64,000 nt of DNA from Rosa chinensis. Its lineage: Eukaryota > Streptophyta > Magnoliopsida > Rosales > Rosaceae. The notes beneath the pieces were generated by a model, which made no database searches, was not told the DNA's origin, and saw only the letters and a list, made by a program, of their open reading frames with translations. The stretch spans positions 7,554,501 to 7,618,500 of the forward strand of contig NC_037092.1 of NCBI RefSeq assembly GCF_002994745.2, written 5' to 3'. Positions 48,681-60,557 of this stretch are shown one piece after another; within the stretch, counting starts at the first letter, position 1, and every line of letters starts with the position of its first letter. Position numbers and translations under genes: made by a program.

Positions 48681-49860
48681 AGTTGTGTTAACTGTTTTGA
48701 GTTACTCATACGGGCTTGCAAAAGCTTACCGGGTTTGTTGTGTGACAACCCGGTACACTATTCAAACGGTGTAGGGGTTAATCCTGCAGGTTAGGATAAT
48801 CGGGGCTGAAGCTGAGGTAGCGCCCTTGCAGCTTTATGGTAGGAAGCCATTTTTGTAACTTTACCGTTGATAAGGACTTCCCTTGCGTAGTTAGCTCTGA
48901 GGAGCATTTACGTTTTATTTTGTAGTTGACAATTTAATTCGTAAGCATTGTAATATATGACTCTATGGAGCGGTCTATAATGACATAGTGGGTTCAGGAT
49001 ATCAATATGTACTTGGGTTAAAAGGAAAAAAAGTTTCTAGGTATTTTGTATTGATGGCTGAACATTCACGCATATATAATTATGGGATTGTATATCGATT
49101 TTCATGTGTGTGAAATCAAGGGCGTGACAACTGATGCTTCCAATATAGCCAAACTGTTTTTCAGGGAGGTGGTTCATTTGCATGGAGTGCCCAAGTCCAT
49201 TACTTCGTATAGAGACACAAAGTTCCTTAGTCACTTCTGGATTACGTTGTGGAGAATGTTTGGAACAGCTTTGAATCGTAGCAGCATAGCTCATCCTCAA
49301 ATTGATGGGCAAACAGAGGTTACTAACAGAACTTTGGTTAACATGGTCAGGAGTGTTTGTGGAGATAGGCCCAAACGGTGGGATTATGCCTTGCCACAGG
49401 TAGAGTTTGCTTATAACAGTGTTGTGCATGGCGCCACAGGGAAGTCACCATTCTCATTAGTTTATACTGTTGTTCCCCAACATGTGGTTGATTTAGTTAA
49501 GCTTCCTAAAGTTCTTCGTGTTAGTGTTGCTGCTGAAGGCATGGCTAAGGATGTGCAGACTGTTAGAGAAGAAGTTAAGACCAAGTTGGAAGAAACTAAT
49601 GCTAAGTATAAAGCTGCAGCTGATAAGCATCGAAGAGTTAAAGTGTTCCAAGAGGCTGATTCCATGGGCATTTCTAACACCTTTAATGTGGCTGATCTGC
49701 ATGAGTTTCGTGATGATGAGGTTCTTTATCCTGAAGAGAACTCGGGGTCGAGTTCTTCGGATGTGGAGGAGACTGATGTAGAACGAATGACAATCCGAAT
49801 TAAAGAACAGCTCGATCGTGGAAAAGGAGGAAAACCCGGTTTGCTGCAACTTTGGCATTT

Positions 49861-50246
49861 GGTGTCCGAATCGCGATTGCTATAGCTTTCTTGAAATGGA
49901 ACGACGCCAGGAACTAAACTCGTCGCTTTGCTATAAAGTGTGGGCTTTTTCGGGCTTTCGGGGTCGTTTAGGGCATCAAAACTGCAATTTACTGTTTTTT
50001 CAGAATTTTCGGTTTTCTAGTTTGTTTTGGATTTGTTTTATTTTTACCCGTGGGCTTTAGGGTTTCATTGTTAATCGCCCTAGAGTTTCTTTTTTCATAT
50101 ATAAGCAATCTTAAACGGCTGTAGAACCTATCTTTTATCATATTATCAATCAAATTGAGAGTTTTCTCATTTATCTCTGGTGGACTCCAGAATCCTTTGT
50201 TTTAGGTTTATTGCTTGTAAACCTAAGGTTATATTCCGACTGCGTC
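49861..50246 (+). repeat. Probable 3' LTR of the Gypsy remnant
   Basis: Non-coding sequence directly after the integrase frame. It begins TGTCCGAATCG and ends GACTGCGTCA, with a TATA-like CATATATAAG near 50,094. It abuts the cut edge of the WDR53 pseudogene. Borders are approximate. Confidence 0.45.
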
Positions 50247-51328
50247 ACAATGTGACTGCCTGATGAGTATTCCAAAAGCAACCTCTTCCTTCCGATTTGA
50301 TCTGGGATTTCCAGATCAGTGTCTTTGGATCTTGGTTGAGATCCTTTCCGTGGTTTTGTAGAACCTTTAGACCTTATAGAATCAAGTTCAGCTTCAATAT
50401 TAATCACGTCAACTGCACCATGACCCCGAGCCACAACACAAACCTTGTCTCATTTGTTTAACAGATCAATTTCTGTTAAACAAATGCGGGATTAAGACAC
50501 TGCTCACCACCATTATTACGTCAGACAAGCCTGCAGTGAACAAAAAGTACCAAAGATTCGACAACAAACAACTATTCTAATTGTGATTAAATATCATTCT
50601 AGTTATATCAAACAAGTTAAATGGCAGAGAAGATGGATATTTGCCAAAATTTAATATCTTGTTTGGGCGCCCCTTCGAAAAGTCCCACATCACTAGCTTC
50701 GGATCAAGACCTCCAGTAATAACTGCTCATGATAATCCAGCACAGAAGTTGTTAGTTAATTGTTTGTGATTTGAAAGAGATAAACTTTTTGCTGGATTGA
50801 CACAACATATATCCATCTGCCTCAGGAAATTCTAAGTACACCCAACACAGGACTTCCAATGCAGCTAAAAAATTTCTGTATATTGGCAACACCCTAACAG
50901 AATAAGAGATACCCAAAATTCCACTCAAAAGTATCAGATAGATGTATAATGCCAAGAAGCCATTCTTCCTCCTAATTACTAATTAGTGCCAACTAAATTT
51001 AGTGAATTCAATATGCTGAATTGATATTGCAAATGCTTATATTGACATTTGATTGGTTTTGTAAACAGAACATAACTATAAACTGTACCTTATGAAAAAC
51101 ATAACTTTTCCTTGTTGGAAATGTGAGTGTGGTCAGGTGTGCAGTAAGAATAGAATGCCTCTGCTATCCTGTATACATGTTGATAGTAAGAGTTAATGAT
51201 TATGTAATGGACGCCATCAACACAACTTTTGCAATTAGAATAGGATCAATTTCCTTGGCTTTTACTGAAACGACTTGATTCCATTCTAAACACCAGTTGT
51301 AAAATGCCATGCAGTCCTTTGTTCTCTT

Positions 51329-51379
<51 letters not shown>

Positions 51380-52539
51380 AGAGAGAGGTGATTAAGGAAA
51401 ATCTTATAGATATACCTTCCGAAGGTCTCAAAGGAAGAAATTGCATGCTGCTACTTATACGATCAAGGTGGATACAATGCAAAGAATTCCAGGATAGACA
51501 GAATGCAATGGGATGGAAGATTCTAGGTTTACAAGCCATTTGAAAGTACCTCTATTTCCAAGGAAAAAAGGAAGAGAAAAACAACTACTTCTTTGAATAC
51601 CATACTTCAAAGAAAAACAAAACGGAAATGCTTAAATATCTAAAAAGAAAAGGATACACTTGTATGGCAAGCATCAGCTCTTAATGTTCTGTAAATGCGC
51701 TCCCGGCGAATGTCAACGATCTGCCATGTTGATTACAACAAGGAGCTGAAATTATAACATAACTACATTATAAGACAGCGAACAAATCACTCATTAACGA
51801 AATAACTGCAAGATGGGTAACAAAAAGGGACCTTAATATCACCACCATCATCGGCAGCAGCAAGAAAAGAAGCCTTAGAGCTGCATGCAATCTGCATAGA
51901 CAATCACAAACAATCATCAGCATAAGCTCATGAAATGGGTAGAGCTAAGCTTGAGAAAGTAATCAATAGCAATTTCTGCCGGAATATCCTGTACCTGATT
52001 TATCTTCTCTTTATTATACTCAAAACTCTCCAGCACATTCCATGAGCAAGAACTCCCCTTCCAAAAATGGAAACAAACAAACACAGAGACAATGAGATTT
52101 GATGACTTACCGGCCAGACGCACATCAAAGCTCTTAAATTTCCTCCCCGATGACACATATACCACAGTTTCATTCCTGCTTCGACCAACAACAATAAAGT
52201 TTCAAACTTGTGATTGTAATTTAGTATATGACTCACATAAAGACATACAGGTCTAAGATTTCTTAACCTTGCTTGAAGCATAACGCGATGTACCAGCTTC
52301 CTTTCCCACTTCCATTATGTCTATCACTTCTTTGCATTTCATATCAAACCAGCAAACACAACCATCCTACATTTATAAACAGAAAAAACACCAAAAGCTT
52401 ACCCAAGATGTCAAACATATGCAAAATTGCAAAGAGACACCAACTAGTTAATTTTGAAGACAAAAAGTTTTCAGGCGATACAACCTGCGGCAGTGGCCTT
52501 GTGACCTCTCAGCCGTCTTGGTTTTGGGTCCGTCGCCAT
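50247..52539 (-). pseudogene. WDR53 duplicate, truncated
   Basis: Exons 1-9 of the gene at 19.2-22.0 kb are recognisable in order and mostly with splice sites, from the ATG at 52539 to part of exon 9. Exons 10 and 11 are missing: homology stops at 50247 where Gypsy LTR sequence begins. Exon 1 has lost about 60 bp including its donor side. Exon 3 starts differently (GCAGGAATG) and exon 9 has a further deletion near 50,470. It cannot make the full propeller. Confidence 0.88.
51334..51387. repeat. Compound (GT)n-(GA)n microsatellite
   Basis: About 15 GT followed by about 11 GA units in an intron of the WDR53 pseudogene. The functional copy lacks the expansion. Confidence 0.92.
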
Positions 52540-52599
52540 CTCCGCCACTGCCGAGCTCTCTCCTTCTCTGGTAGAGGTGACCTACAACTAGTATTGGAG

Positions 52600-52940
52600 T
52601 TGGGCTTTAAGATATCGACAAATCAATCCCACTCCATTACTTAGCTGGCAAGATGGATAAAAGAGTGGATTCATGTATTACTTGTTTTATTTTTTCAAAA
52701 TGAATTTCTTCCAGCTACATGCAGTGATGTAGAGTTTTACTTAACTTCTAGTTCTGGTTGTATGAGGTCCTATTTCTTTGCCTTTTATCCAAAATTTTAT
52801 ATTCAACAAGTTCTATGAAGTTAACTTTTGAATTAGTGAGATCAAATCGTCTAGAAGTAGTTGAAGCTGAAATTGACTTGTTAAACATGCCACCCCTTGA
52901 GTCTACATGATAAGGTCGACTGCTACAGGATTAAGACTTG
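52600..52940. other. Spacer between the WDR53 pseudogene and the beta-like gene
   Basis: No gene. Carries the GGATAAAAGAG then CTTGTTTTATTTTT block also seen near 22,130, 24,365 and 28,170. This ties the duplicated segments together. Confidence 0.7.
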
Positions 52941-53160
52941 AGGGAATCATCCACATTGATAACAAAAACATTCTATCATCTTAATGAGACAGAGTATGAA
53001 AACCTGTTCTTCTTTTGGATCGTCTAAATATCCTATTCTACTGATGGAAGAGGGAATCATCCACATTGATAACAAAAACATTCTATCATCTTCATGAGAC
53101 AGAGTATGAAAACCTGTTCTTCTTTTGGATCGTCTAAATATCCTATTCTACTGATGGAAG
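52941..53160. repeat. 110-bp tandem duplication over the 3' end of the beta-like gene
   Basis: The two units start AGGGAATCAT at 52941 and 53051 and differ at about one base. The second unit contains the last codons and stop of the gene, so the first is a copy of that end. Confidence 0.93.
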
Positions 53161-54428
53161 AAAATTGCACAAGTTTGCAATCCTATCACTTGTGGGCATG
53201 AAGAGCTCACAATCATAGTTATCATCCGAAAAAACAAGCACCTCATCTCCAGGTTGAAATTGAGAAGAGGACCGAGCATCAGCACTGTCAAAAACAACTA
53301 CTCGGGTTATAATGGTATCGGGATTCTCAGCACTGCATTCACCTACAGCAAGTAGGTGTGCAGTCTCAACTCCTTCCATATTGTCTGGAATAGCCTTCTT
53401 GAACTGCAGCTCGTTAAATAGACTGTAGCTCATCCCATAAGTTACAACCATGAATACCTTTTCCATATACCTTTCCAACTTATCAAAATCTCTTCCCAAA
53501 ATTTGCAGCACATGGTCCCCCCTGGTAATATGTCCTCCTCTCTTTTTCATCTTTTTCATCTTTTTCTTGCTTTTCCAAACAATTGCCAAGTTGACATAAC
53601 CTCCGGACAATGGGTCACGTAAAGCGGCGACTGCCACAGCCGTATTTAGCCACTCAATATAATCATTAGTAGTTGGCTCTCCATTGTGGTTCTTTAATTT
53701 TTCCTCTATATATTCCTTTGCCTTCTTATAACCAGTGCCACTTCCAAACACTCCTGTGTCACTTTCCAGATACTCATCAGCGGCAACGGAGTAAATATAA
53801 GCTTTACCTTTCCTATAGCCATACACCAGCACCAGCCCCGGAAATAATTCCTCGTTGCGATTTTCATCCTTCTTCTTCTTCTTCCAGATGTCCATATACT
53901 TCTGAAATCTCTTCCTTACTACTTTCATATCCACCTTAGAAGACAGCTGCTCAACCTCCTTTGTAACAGTTTCTATCATCCTCTCGCTCTCAATCACTCC
54001 ACCAGAAATCGTGGCCATAATGTACTCTGTAATTGAAACTATTTTTGGATAATCCCATGATAATACAAGACCCTTGGTGTTTTCATTATTACAGGAGGTT
54101 TTTCCATCTGATGCGATAAAAGTTCCTTTCTTACCAACCACTGCTATAATGGTTGTACCTATCAAGCCTTTAGATCCTGTATCAAAGATCGAGTCCAAAA
54201 CTTTAGCTTGCCTTTTGGTCCCTGGATCACAGGTGAAATCCATCTTGTCCCCAATTGGCTCATCTGTTAACAAGGGATCAATTCAATGCCGTTATTCATT
54301 TCAAATATAAATTTAACATTCGGGTAGCATCTCCTACTTAGCAAAGAGAAATTTATGGATACCAAGAGAATACCTTGAAATAATGAGCTATTTTTCTTCC
54401 CCTGATGTGGTTCTGCTGGTTCTGCCAT
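53143..54428 (-). CDS. Divergent proteasome-beta-like (Ntn-hydrolase) protein, intact copy
   Basis: Two coding exons, 54428-54374 and 54263-53143, join in phase 1 to 1,176 nt, 391 aa; beta subunits are usually 200-290 aa. After about 54 residues comes GTT, with Thr55 as the nucleophile equivalent, then SDGK (Asp71, the Asp17 equivalent), DYPKI (Lys92, the Lys33 equivalent displaced by an insertion), FGSGT (192-194) and RDPLSGG (Asp235, Ser238). All the core catalytic positions of an active beta subunit are therefore present. A Lys-rich insertion (IWKKKKKDENRN), another near WKSKKKMKKMKK and a ~130-residue C-terminal extension are unusual. Whether it enters the 20S core is unknown. The 5' leader exon probably ends at about 55,116. 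Confidence 0.72.
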
Positions 54429-54502
54429 ATGCACAGACTTGTAGGTATTTTTCTTCCCCTGCATACATACAATAATTATTACATGTGGTTCCAAAGAGGA
54501 AA

Positions 54503-55065
54503 AGTTCACTCTCGTCTCTCGATTCATGTCTACATATATTACAAGATTTTCATGTCATGATACCAAAATTGTCAAAACAAACAATCAGGAAAAAGCTCCC
54601 TGTTCCAGGAAACAAAAAAGCTCTAATCTTTCCTAGACTCAGCAACAAACGATGACCCAAACCTTGAAAATAACTCCATTATATAAAGTATCATAAGCTA
54701 CTCGAGCAAATCTGTAATATTTTGCAAAAAGATTGAACCTTTTCTTATTGAGTGTCTTCTGTTTTGTCTTAAACAACACCACACAGTTCATTCTCGTCTC
54801 TCGATTCATGTCTACATTACAAGGTTTTCATGTCATGATACCAAAATTGTTAAAGCAGACAATCAGGAAAAAGCTCCCTGTTCCAGGAAACAAAAAAGCT
54901 CTAATCTTTCCTAGACTCAGCAACAAACGATGCCCCAAACCTTGAAAATAACTCCATTATATAAAGTATCATAAGCTACTCGAGCAAATCTGTTATATTT
55001 TGGAAAAAGATTGAACCTTTTCTTATTGAGCGTCTTCTTTTTGTCTTAAACAAGTAAACAACACA
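54503..55065. repeat. 282-bp tandem duplication in the 5' intron of the beta-like gene
   Basis: AGTTCA(C/T)TCTCGTCTCTCG starts units at 54503 and 54785. Long identical stretches such as TCAGGAAAAAGCTCCCTG and TCGAGCAAATCTG follow in both. Confidence 0.92.
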
Positions 55066-55116
55066 ATACACAGACAGAGAGAGAGAGGGAGAGGGAGAGA
55101 GAGCTCAACTTACAAT

Positions 55117-55257
55117 GGCGTTGCGTCTGTCTAACGGGGGAGAGAGAGAGACAGAAAGGAAGCACCTTGAAAAAGCTCAAAGCTTGAACCTTTACCCTAG
55201 AAAAAAAGTCCAACTCAGTCCAACTCTCAGTCCCTTCAGAACATCTATTTATATTTC
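55117..55257 (-). promoter_or_regulatory. Promoter and leader exon of the beta-like gene
   Basis: ATATAAATAG on the minus strand at 55254-55245 is a good TATA box. A leader exon could then end at GCCATT before GTAAGTTGAG near 55,116, with the acceptor TATGCAG near 54,457. The same TATAAATAG box stands upstream of beta-like copy 1. Confidence 0.6.
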
Positions 55258-56170
55258 TTCCTCTTCTTTCATTAGCGCGCTAATCCAACTTTAATCGAGC
55301 TTTACAGATGGCCATTTGGCACTCAATTACACGGGAAGAGCAGATGTTACCTCCAGCCAATGAGGACTGTGGGTATAGGGTTTTTAGGGTATTTCACGAT
55401 ATAAAACCAGAGGCATTACTGGTATATGATAGTGCTTATTTGGGTTTTGATTGGTCGAGAAAATATTGGGGTTTTGAGTTGGGCCATGTGCGTATCTACG
55501 TTGGGACAGATGTCGCACAATAAACAAAAAGGTCCAAAAAAAAATATACCTCATTATGCAGGAAGTATAACTTGAATTAATTGCTTTGGGTTAATCTTTG
55601 GGAACAAATTAAACCTCAATATGAGGGAAAGTTCAAGTATTACTTTTTTTTTTTTGTCCCTCTAAACAATACACATTAATTTCTCACTAATCAAAATATC
55701 GGGTCTTTTAAGATCAGTTACATGAGAATTATTCTTTAGGAAAACGGAATATAATTCCATTGATAAATCATACGACCTTACGAGGTTAAACTTTGAGGGA
55801 TTTAAAGGTCTCTCAAATTAAAGTCGATACTCAATTATATAATATTGAAATCCAAACAGAAAATGCAAAAATTAAAGTCCAAAAGAAAAATGCAAAGGAA
55901 AAACTAACGACTAGATTTATTCTTACACAACCCTACCTCGCCACATCTGTCTTAACTAGCCTTGGGCCTAGTGACCCTCATGGTGTACCCCTCCATCAGT
56001 CACTATAGTGAATAGCATTGATTCAGGGTCGTGTGAGGCTATCTTTCCTAGTCCTCTTGGGAAAGAGGTTGCATCACTGCACTGCCATCATTATGGGCCT
56101 TGAATTCCACCTTAGAGGAGCGAGACACCATAGAACCCCCAAGCATCCCGCCTTCTAGTCACGCTGCCAC
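55258..56170. other. Intergenic sequence, nothing recognised
   Basis: The short open frame at 55308-55523 shows no family features. The remainder is AT-rich. Confidence 0.4.
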
Positions 56171-56669
56171 AACTTGGGATTGTTCCTCAACCCGCGAGGA
56201 CAGCCGCGCTTCTTCCAAGGTGATCGTCACTTCAAACTAGCCCTTAGAAGAAAGTTCCAGCCCCATATTCTCCCCTCGGAGGCAGCCCCTGGATCTCCAC
56301 CCAAATCCGCATTAAGTCCAATAGAAAGCAACAATATACGAGAAGTCATCGTCATCATTTAGGAAAATAAGGATGAGAAGTCATCTTATCATTTAGGAAA
56401 ATAAGGGCTCGTTGGAGACCCAACGGGCCTCCCTTCTTCACTCGACCAAGATCACTCTCATTAGCAAAGGTAAACATAAACTGATCTTCTCTTGCCTGAA
56501 CATCCACCGGAACAAACAATCTCCACATAGATCGGACAACAATGTGAAATGAATCCAAAACCATAGATCGAGCACTGTTCAAACGACCTACCGTGAAAAA
56601 CTTGTTGATGTCATAATTTGGTTCAACAAATTCTTTTGATTTTTCAACCCATTCCATGTAGGACACGTT

Positions 56670-58150
56670 GAAATGTCAAAGAGTCTATGTAGGACTCTGA
56701 TCTTTCAACACACTTAAACTTTTCATCTAGAAAGAAAATGAATCCTTAGGCATAAATAATCATGACTCGTGAGATGCATAATCATGGTATGGCAAGTCTT
56801 TAACCTTGGACCTCCACCTCTTAGGTCTTGGACAGCCACCATGTTATTGACTTGTCGTCTTGGATAGCAAGGTCAAAGCATATCGTGACCTGGTTATTAG
56901 AATAGCATAGTCAGAAGGAATCGGGAGCCTCAAGCCCTAAGGCCAAGAATTTGGCCCCCAAGGCTTAGAAGCCTCAACCTCTAAGGATCATGGCCACGAC
57001 TTCCAAGCCTAAAGTCTCAACCTTCAAGCTCACACGTAAACACATTTATGGAGACATGGTAGTACAAATCAAGGACCAACTGTCACCAACCTTTCCACGT
57101 GTCAAGCTCCGACACCAAGTATGGCTCTCATGTCATGTCAACAGTGATTTGAGGACAAAGGATGGTTTATGTGGTGACACTTGTCACCAACTTTGTCAAA
57201 CTCGTCCTGAAGTGTCAGTAAGCAAAGAGTAGGGGTTGACACCTCGATTTTATGGAATTGAGCTCATGCCTTTCCCTCTCCACCTCAACCACTTTTCTCC
57301 TATAAATACCAATCCTTTATAAGCAGAAATCGACGACTTCAACTCTCTCCTCTCTCCCAAAGCTATGGCAAAATGCATAGTCTCTTCTCTCTCTTTCTCT
57401 ATTGACATGTCAACTTCATTCTTATGTCAAAATGCTTAAGCATCATTCTTTCTTCTCCAGTCTCCATAAATGTTCAAACACACTCATCTAACTTAGGCAT
57501 CGGAGTGTGTTTGGCCGACCTCAGGCTGGTCCTCCGATAACCTTCCATCTCTTCACATTTGCAGGTCCTTTCTATGGAGCTCTGCCAACTCGAGGCCTTG
57601 GATGCCCAACATCAAGCGAAGGAAGCCCAAGGCAAGACCATCAATTTCATCCTACATGAGAGCTGAAAGCCCAATGTCAGGCAGGTGAAGGAAGCCCGAG
57701 ACTAGACTATAAGTTTAACTCATCAAGAGAGCTGGACCCCCAACGTAAGGTGAAGGAATCCCAAGACGTCCGGTGAAGAGAGTCCGAGACGGGGCTATCA
57801 GTTTCACCCAACAAAGGAGCGTGGAGGCCCAACATCAGGCAAATGAAGCCCAAGGCCAAACTATCTGTTTCACCCAACAAGGGAGCTTGGACGCCTAACA
57901 TCAAGTGAAAGAAGCTCAAGGCCATACCTTTAGTCACAAGAGGTGGACGACCAAGACCAGGCACAGGACCACCAAGGCATACCTTCAGTCACAAGTAGAT
58001 GACCAAGGCCACACATATAGTCAAACTAATTGAAGGAAGAGATAGACCCACTTCAAGAAAACAACCCCAGCACTTTACACTTGGATTTCAACGAAAGTCT
58101 CGTTGACTCGTTGATACCGAAATTGGCATCAACAAAATTGATAAGCCAAA
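56670..58150 (+). mobile_element. LTR-like insertion with promoter and repeats
   Basis: A TATA-like CCTATAAATACC at about 57,300 is followed about 200 bp later by TTAGGCATCGGAGTGTG, a motif typical of plant Gypsy LTR R-U5 ends, and then by CACATTTGCAG. Downstream is a 60-65-bp repeat. Exact ends and target duplications were not found. Confidence 0.45.
57590..57985. repeat. Degenerate ~63-bp tandem repeat, about five or six units
   Basis: Units carry GCCCAACATCA(A/G)GC, GAAGCCCAAGGC and AGTTTCACCCAACAA(A/G)GGAGC with drift between copies. Confidence 0.75.
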
Positions 58151-58319
58151 AGGCCTTTCCATGGACACCGGAGATTGCCGAGATCCACCAATACCTCTTC
58201 ATCCCTGAGCGACAACTTAGTCGCAAGCCTAGCCGTCATCGAAGCAATGGAGGCAGTCATAGTAACCAACACCGCACAACTGGAAAAACTCACAAAAACC
58301 TAACAATAGCCACATGGAG

Positions 58320-60350
58320 GCACAGAGGGAGAGAGGCGGTATGTCCCAATTTTTAACCTTCGTCAGTTATATGAGATTGGAGGAATAAGAAAATGAAAAT
58401 ATTTGTGAACCAAAGACTAAAGAAATCAAAAGTACGTCTTAAGGTTTGCAAGTTCAATCATTTGGTATCCACGTTGGAGTTACTGGATGTAATTACCTGG
58501 GTTTATTCCTTGGGATAACATGAAATACGTAATTACATCAGATTTTCAAAGCATGCATCAAGGAATAGCCATGGACAAAAGTCACAAAACTGGCCCTTAT
58601 ACTAAGCAAATGGCAAACCAATTAATCATTCAAACGTTCTAGCAGTCATGTGCTCTGTGCTCAACTGATCGATACGACTTGAAGCCTTGAAGGGATGCGA
58701 AAGAAGCCAAATACCAAGCGATATATGTGCATCACAATTCGTCTGTACACGAAGTCACGATGCAACTCATGCAAGTAATTGCTACACATCCATTCATGTA
58801 ACTTCTAAGGCAGTAAGCTAGCCGGTAATAATACATATATTGATAAGAAGAGAACTAGTCTAGTAGAGTCTTGAGGGTATCCCTCCACCCACCCGCAGAG
58901 TTTCTCGTGCCATATATGTAAGAAGCATATCATCATATCGATGCCGAAAAGGCCGTGCATATCTTCAGTTGCGCCAAGTAGCCTGTTCAGTAACATCTCT
59001 CCTGCCTTGAGGGCCTTACTCACACTGCGATGTGTGGGCAAAGTTTGAAAACACAAAACTAGGAGCAACGTATACAATTTACACGAGTATCTGGCCGAAG
59101 CTATGTAGTCCGCAAGGGCCTTGGTCAACCCTAGAAGGGCTTAGATCTGTATGTAACAACATTTTATAGTGAGTCGATCCTTAAATCGTCGTGGAGGCTC
59201 GTGGTTGGAGCCAGCAAAGGAGGAGATGATAACAACGTAAAGAAGAACCTTGATTTCTTCACGTTAGGAGCTACTTCCTTACGAAAAAGAAAAGTATTTG
59301 ACTTTATAGTCTTTATATGGGTCTAGTTTCAACTTTCAAGGCATTAAACTACAAAAATTCTACTAAATGAGGGGCAAAATGGGGCATTTGGGTGCAAAAA
59401 ATGCTGATTTTTTGCCTTGGTGCAGGTGGACTAAGCTTTTCTCTGTTTAAAATGAAAAACTAGACAGCTTTCTCTTCATGATCAACCTTATATATAAAAA
59501 GTCCTAAAACCCTGAACTACACTTTGAAGTTAGGAAAAATAACAAGAAGTCAATTCCAGTGCCTAGTCAAAATATAATCACCTAAAATATAAAAGATACG
59601 AACTCTACTCATTCACCTATAAATTCTAGTGAAGCCACAGCGCCGCACTTCCATTTTCAAGGGGCAAGGGTGCTGCTGCCCTCTCCCTCCTCGCTTTCTA
59701 TTTTTTTCGTCTTTTATTTTGAGATTTGAAGAATAACTCACCTAAAGTTTTAAGGACTCATCAAAACTCCAACCTCTACAAAATTCAAGACTTAGTTAAT
59801 TGTGAGAGTTATAATTCAAAACTTATGTAATTGTGAGAGTCATGTTAGTTTTTTAGCTATTTGTGATTATTATTATTTTTTCCTACACTTCTCTACTATT
59901 TTCTATTTGATTTTTGCAATTTTGATGTTTATAATTATGGACTATGAGTAATTTCCTTGTTAGGGCTAGGGTTGTGTTTCCTAGACCAAATCTTGCGTAA
60001 AAACGTTTAATTTAATGTAATGATGCAATTTTATATTAAAAAAAAATTCTAGGCATAATATCATTTTGCTTCACTAGCAATATTTTGCAATTTGCACCCA
60101 TAAGTTTCTAAAATACCAACGTTCCGCGCTTTATATATTTAAAAACATTTCTAAAAATTCTGGGCATAATACCATTTCGCTTCATTAGTAGCTACCCATG
60201 GGCTAGAAAACCATTGATAATAAAGCCTCAAAACACAATTAAACAATTAATTAAAAATGATATAAACCTTTAACTACCCATTGGTGTTTAACCGTTTCTA
60301 ATATATATAAATATATATATCGAGAAATTCCTCACAAACATTTGGGAAAT
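58320..60350. other. Two kilobases without a recognised feature
   Basis: AT-rich in the second half. The 58805-59128 minus-strand frame (107 aa) has no motif I can place. Confidence 0.45.
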
Positions 60351-60557
60351 AAATTAGTGTCGTGTGAACACAATAGAACACTTCCATCTCCAACACAGCT
60401 GAAGCAAACCCAGTTTACCATCCTCACAAATGCTAAATATCTCACCATCCTCACACACCTTTAATTCTCACACAAACAACTAGGCAGGATTTCATCCTCC
60501 GGAGAATATCAACAATGATTTATTTCTCAAAATACCCGGCTGAAGCAAACCCCCCGG

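Larger units (their letters stand above)
46454..49129 (+). mobile_element. Solo LTR of a long-LTR Gypsy element, 2,676 bp
   Basis: Begins TGTGATATCCCGG and ends GGGCGTGACA, flanked by ACTGA at 46449-46453 and 49130-49134. A TATA box GGTATAAATAG lies at 46747-46757, where a U3/R border would be. There is no gag-pol frame, so it is most likely the product of recombination between two LTRs. TG...CA ends and GGCGTGACA are common in plant Gypsy LTRs. Confidence 0.75.
46364..49885 (+). pseudogene. Ty3/Gypsy integrase remnant, split by a solo LTR
   Basis: Two pieces, 46364-46453 (VVVDRFSKMTHFIACKKTTD) and 49130-49885, read continuously once the 2,676-bp insert and one ACTGA are removed. Motifs: [35 protein letters not shown]. 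The second catalytic Asp in the usual SDRDTKF is Tyr here. An internal deletion joins KVFQE to [12 protein letters not shown]. The 5' part of pol, gag and the other LTR are absent. It is a dead fragment. Confidence 0.85.
56170..58310 (-). pseudogene. Second LINE ORF1 (DUF4283) remnant, split by LTR-like DNA
   Basis: The N-terminal piece at 58260-58170 begins ATG with ASMTARLATKLSLRDEE, matching the ORF1 at 24.1 kb. The continuation KFFTVGRLNSARSMVLDSF and VRSMWRLFVPVDVQ lies at 56648-56380. About 1.5 kb of unrelated sequence separates them. The 3' part is degraded to about 56,170. Confidence 0.75.

Noticed and set aside
54428..54457. Extending the beta-like gene upstream to join the microexon array as one gene
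   Set aside because: The acceptor near 54,457 is phase 0 relative to the ATG, not phase 1. The gene has its own TATA box at 55.25 kb, and the array ends in its own stop at 60,558.
58805..59128. 107-aa minus-strand ORF
   Set aside because: No family motif, no splice context and no duplicate elsewhere in the window. Probably chance.
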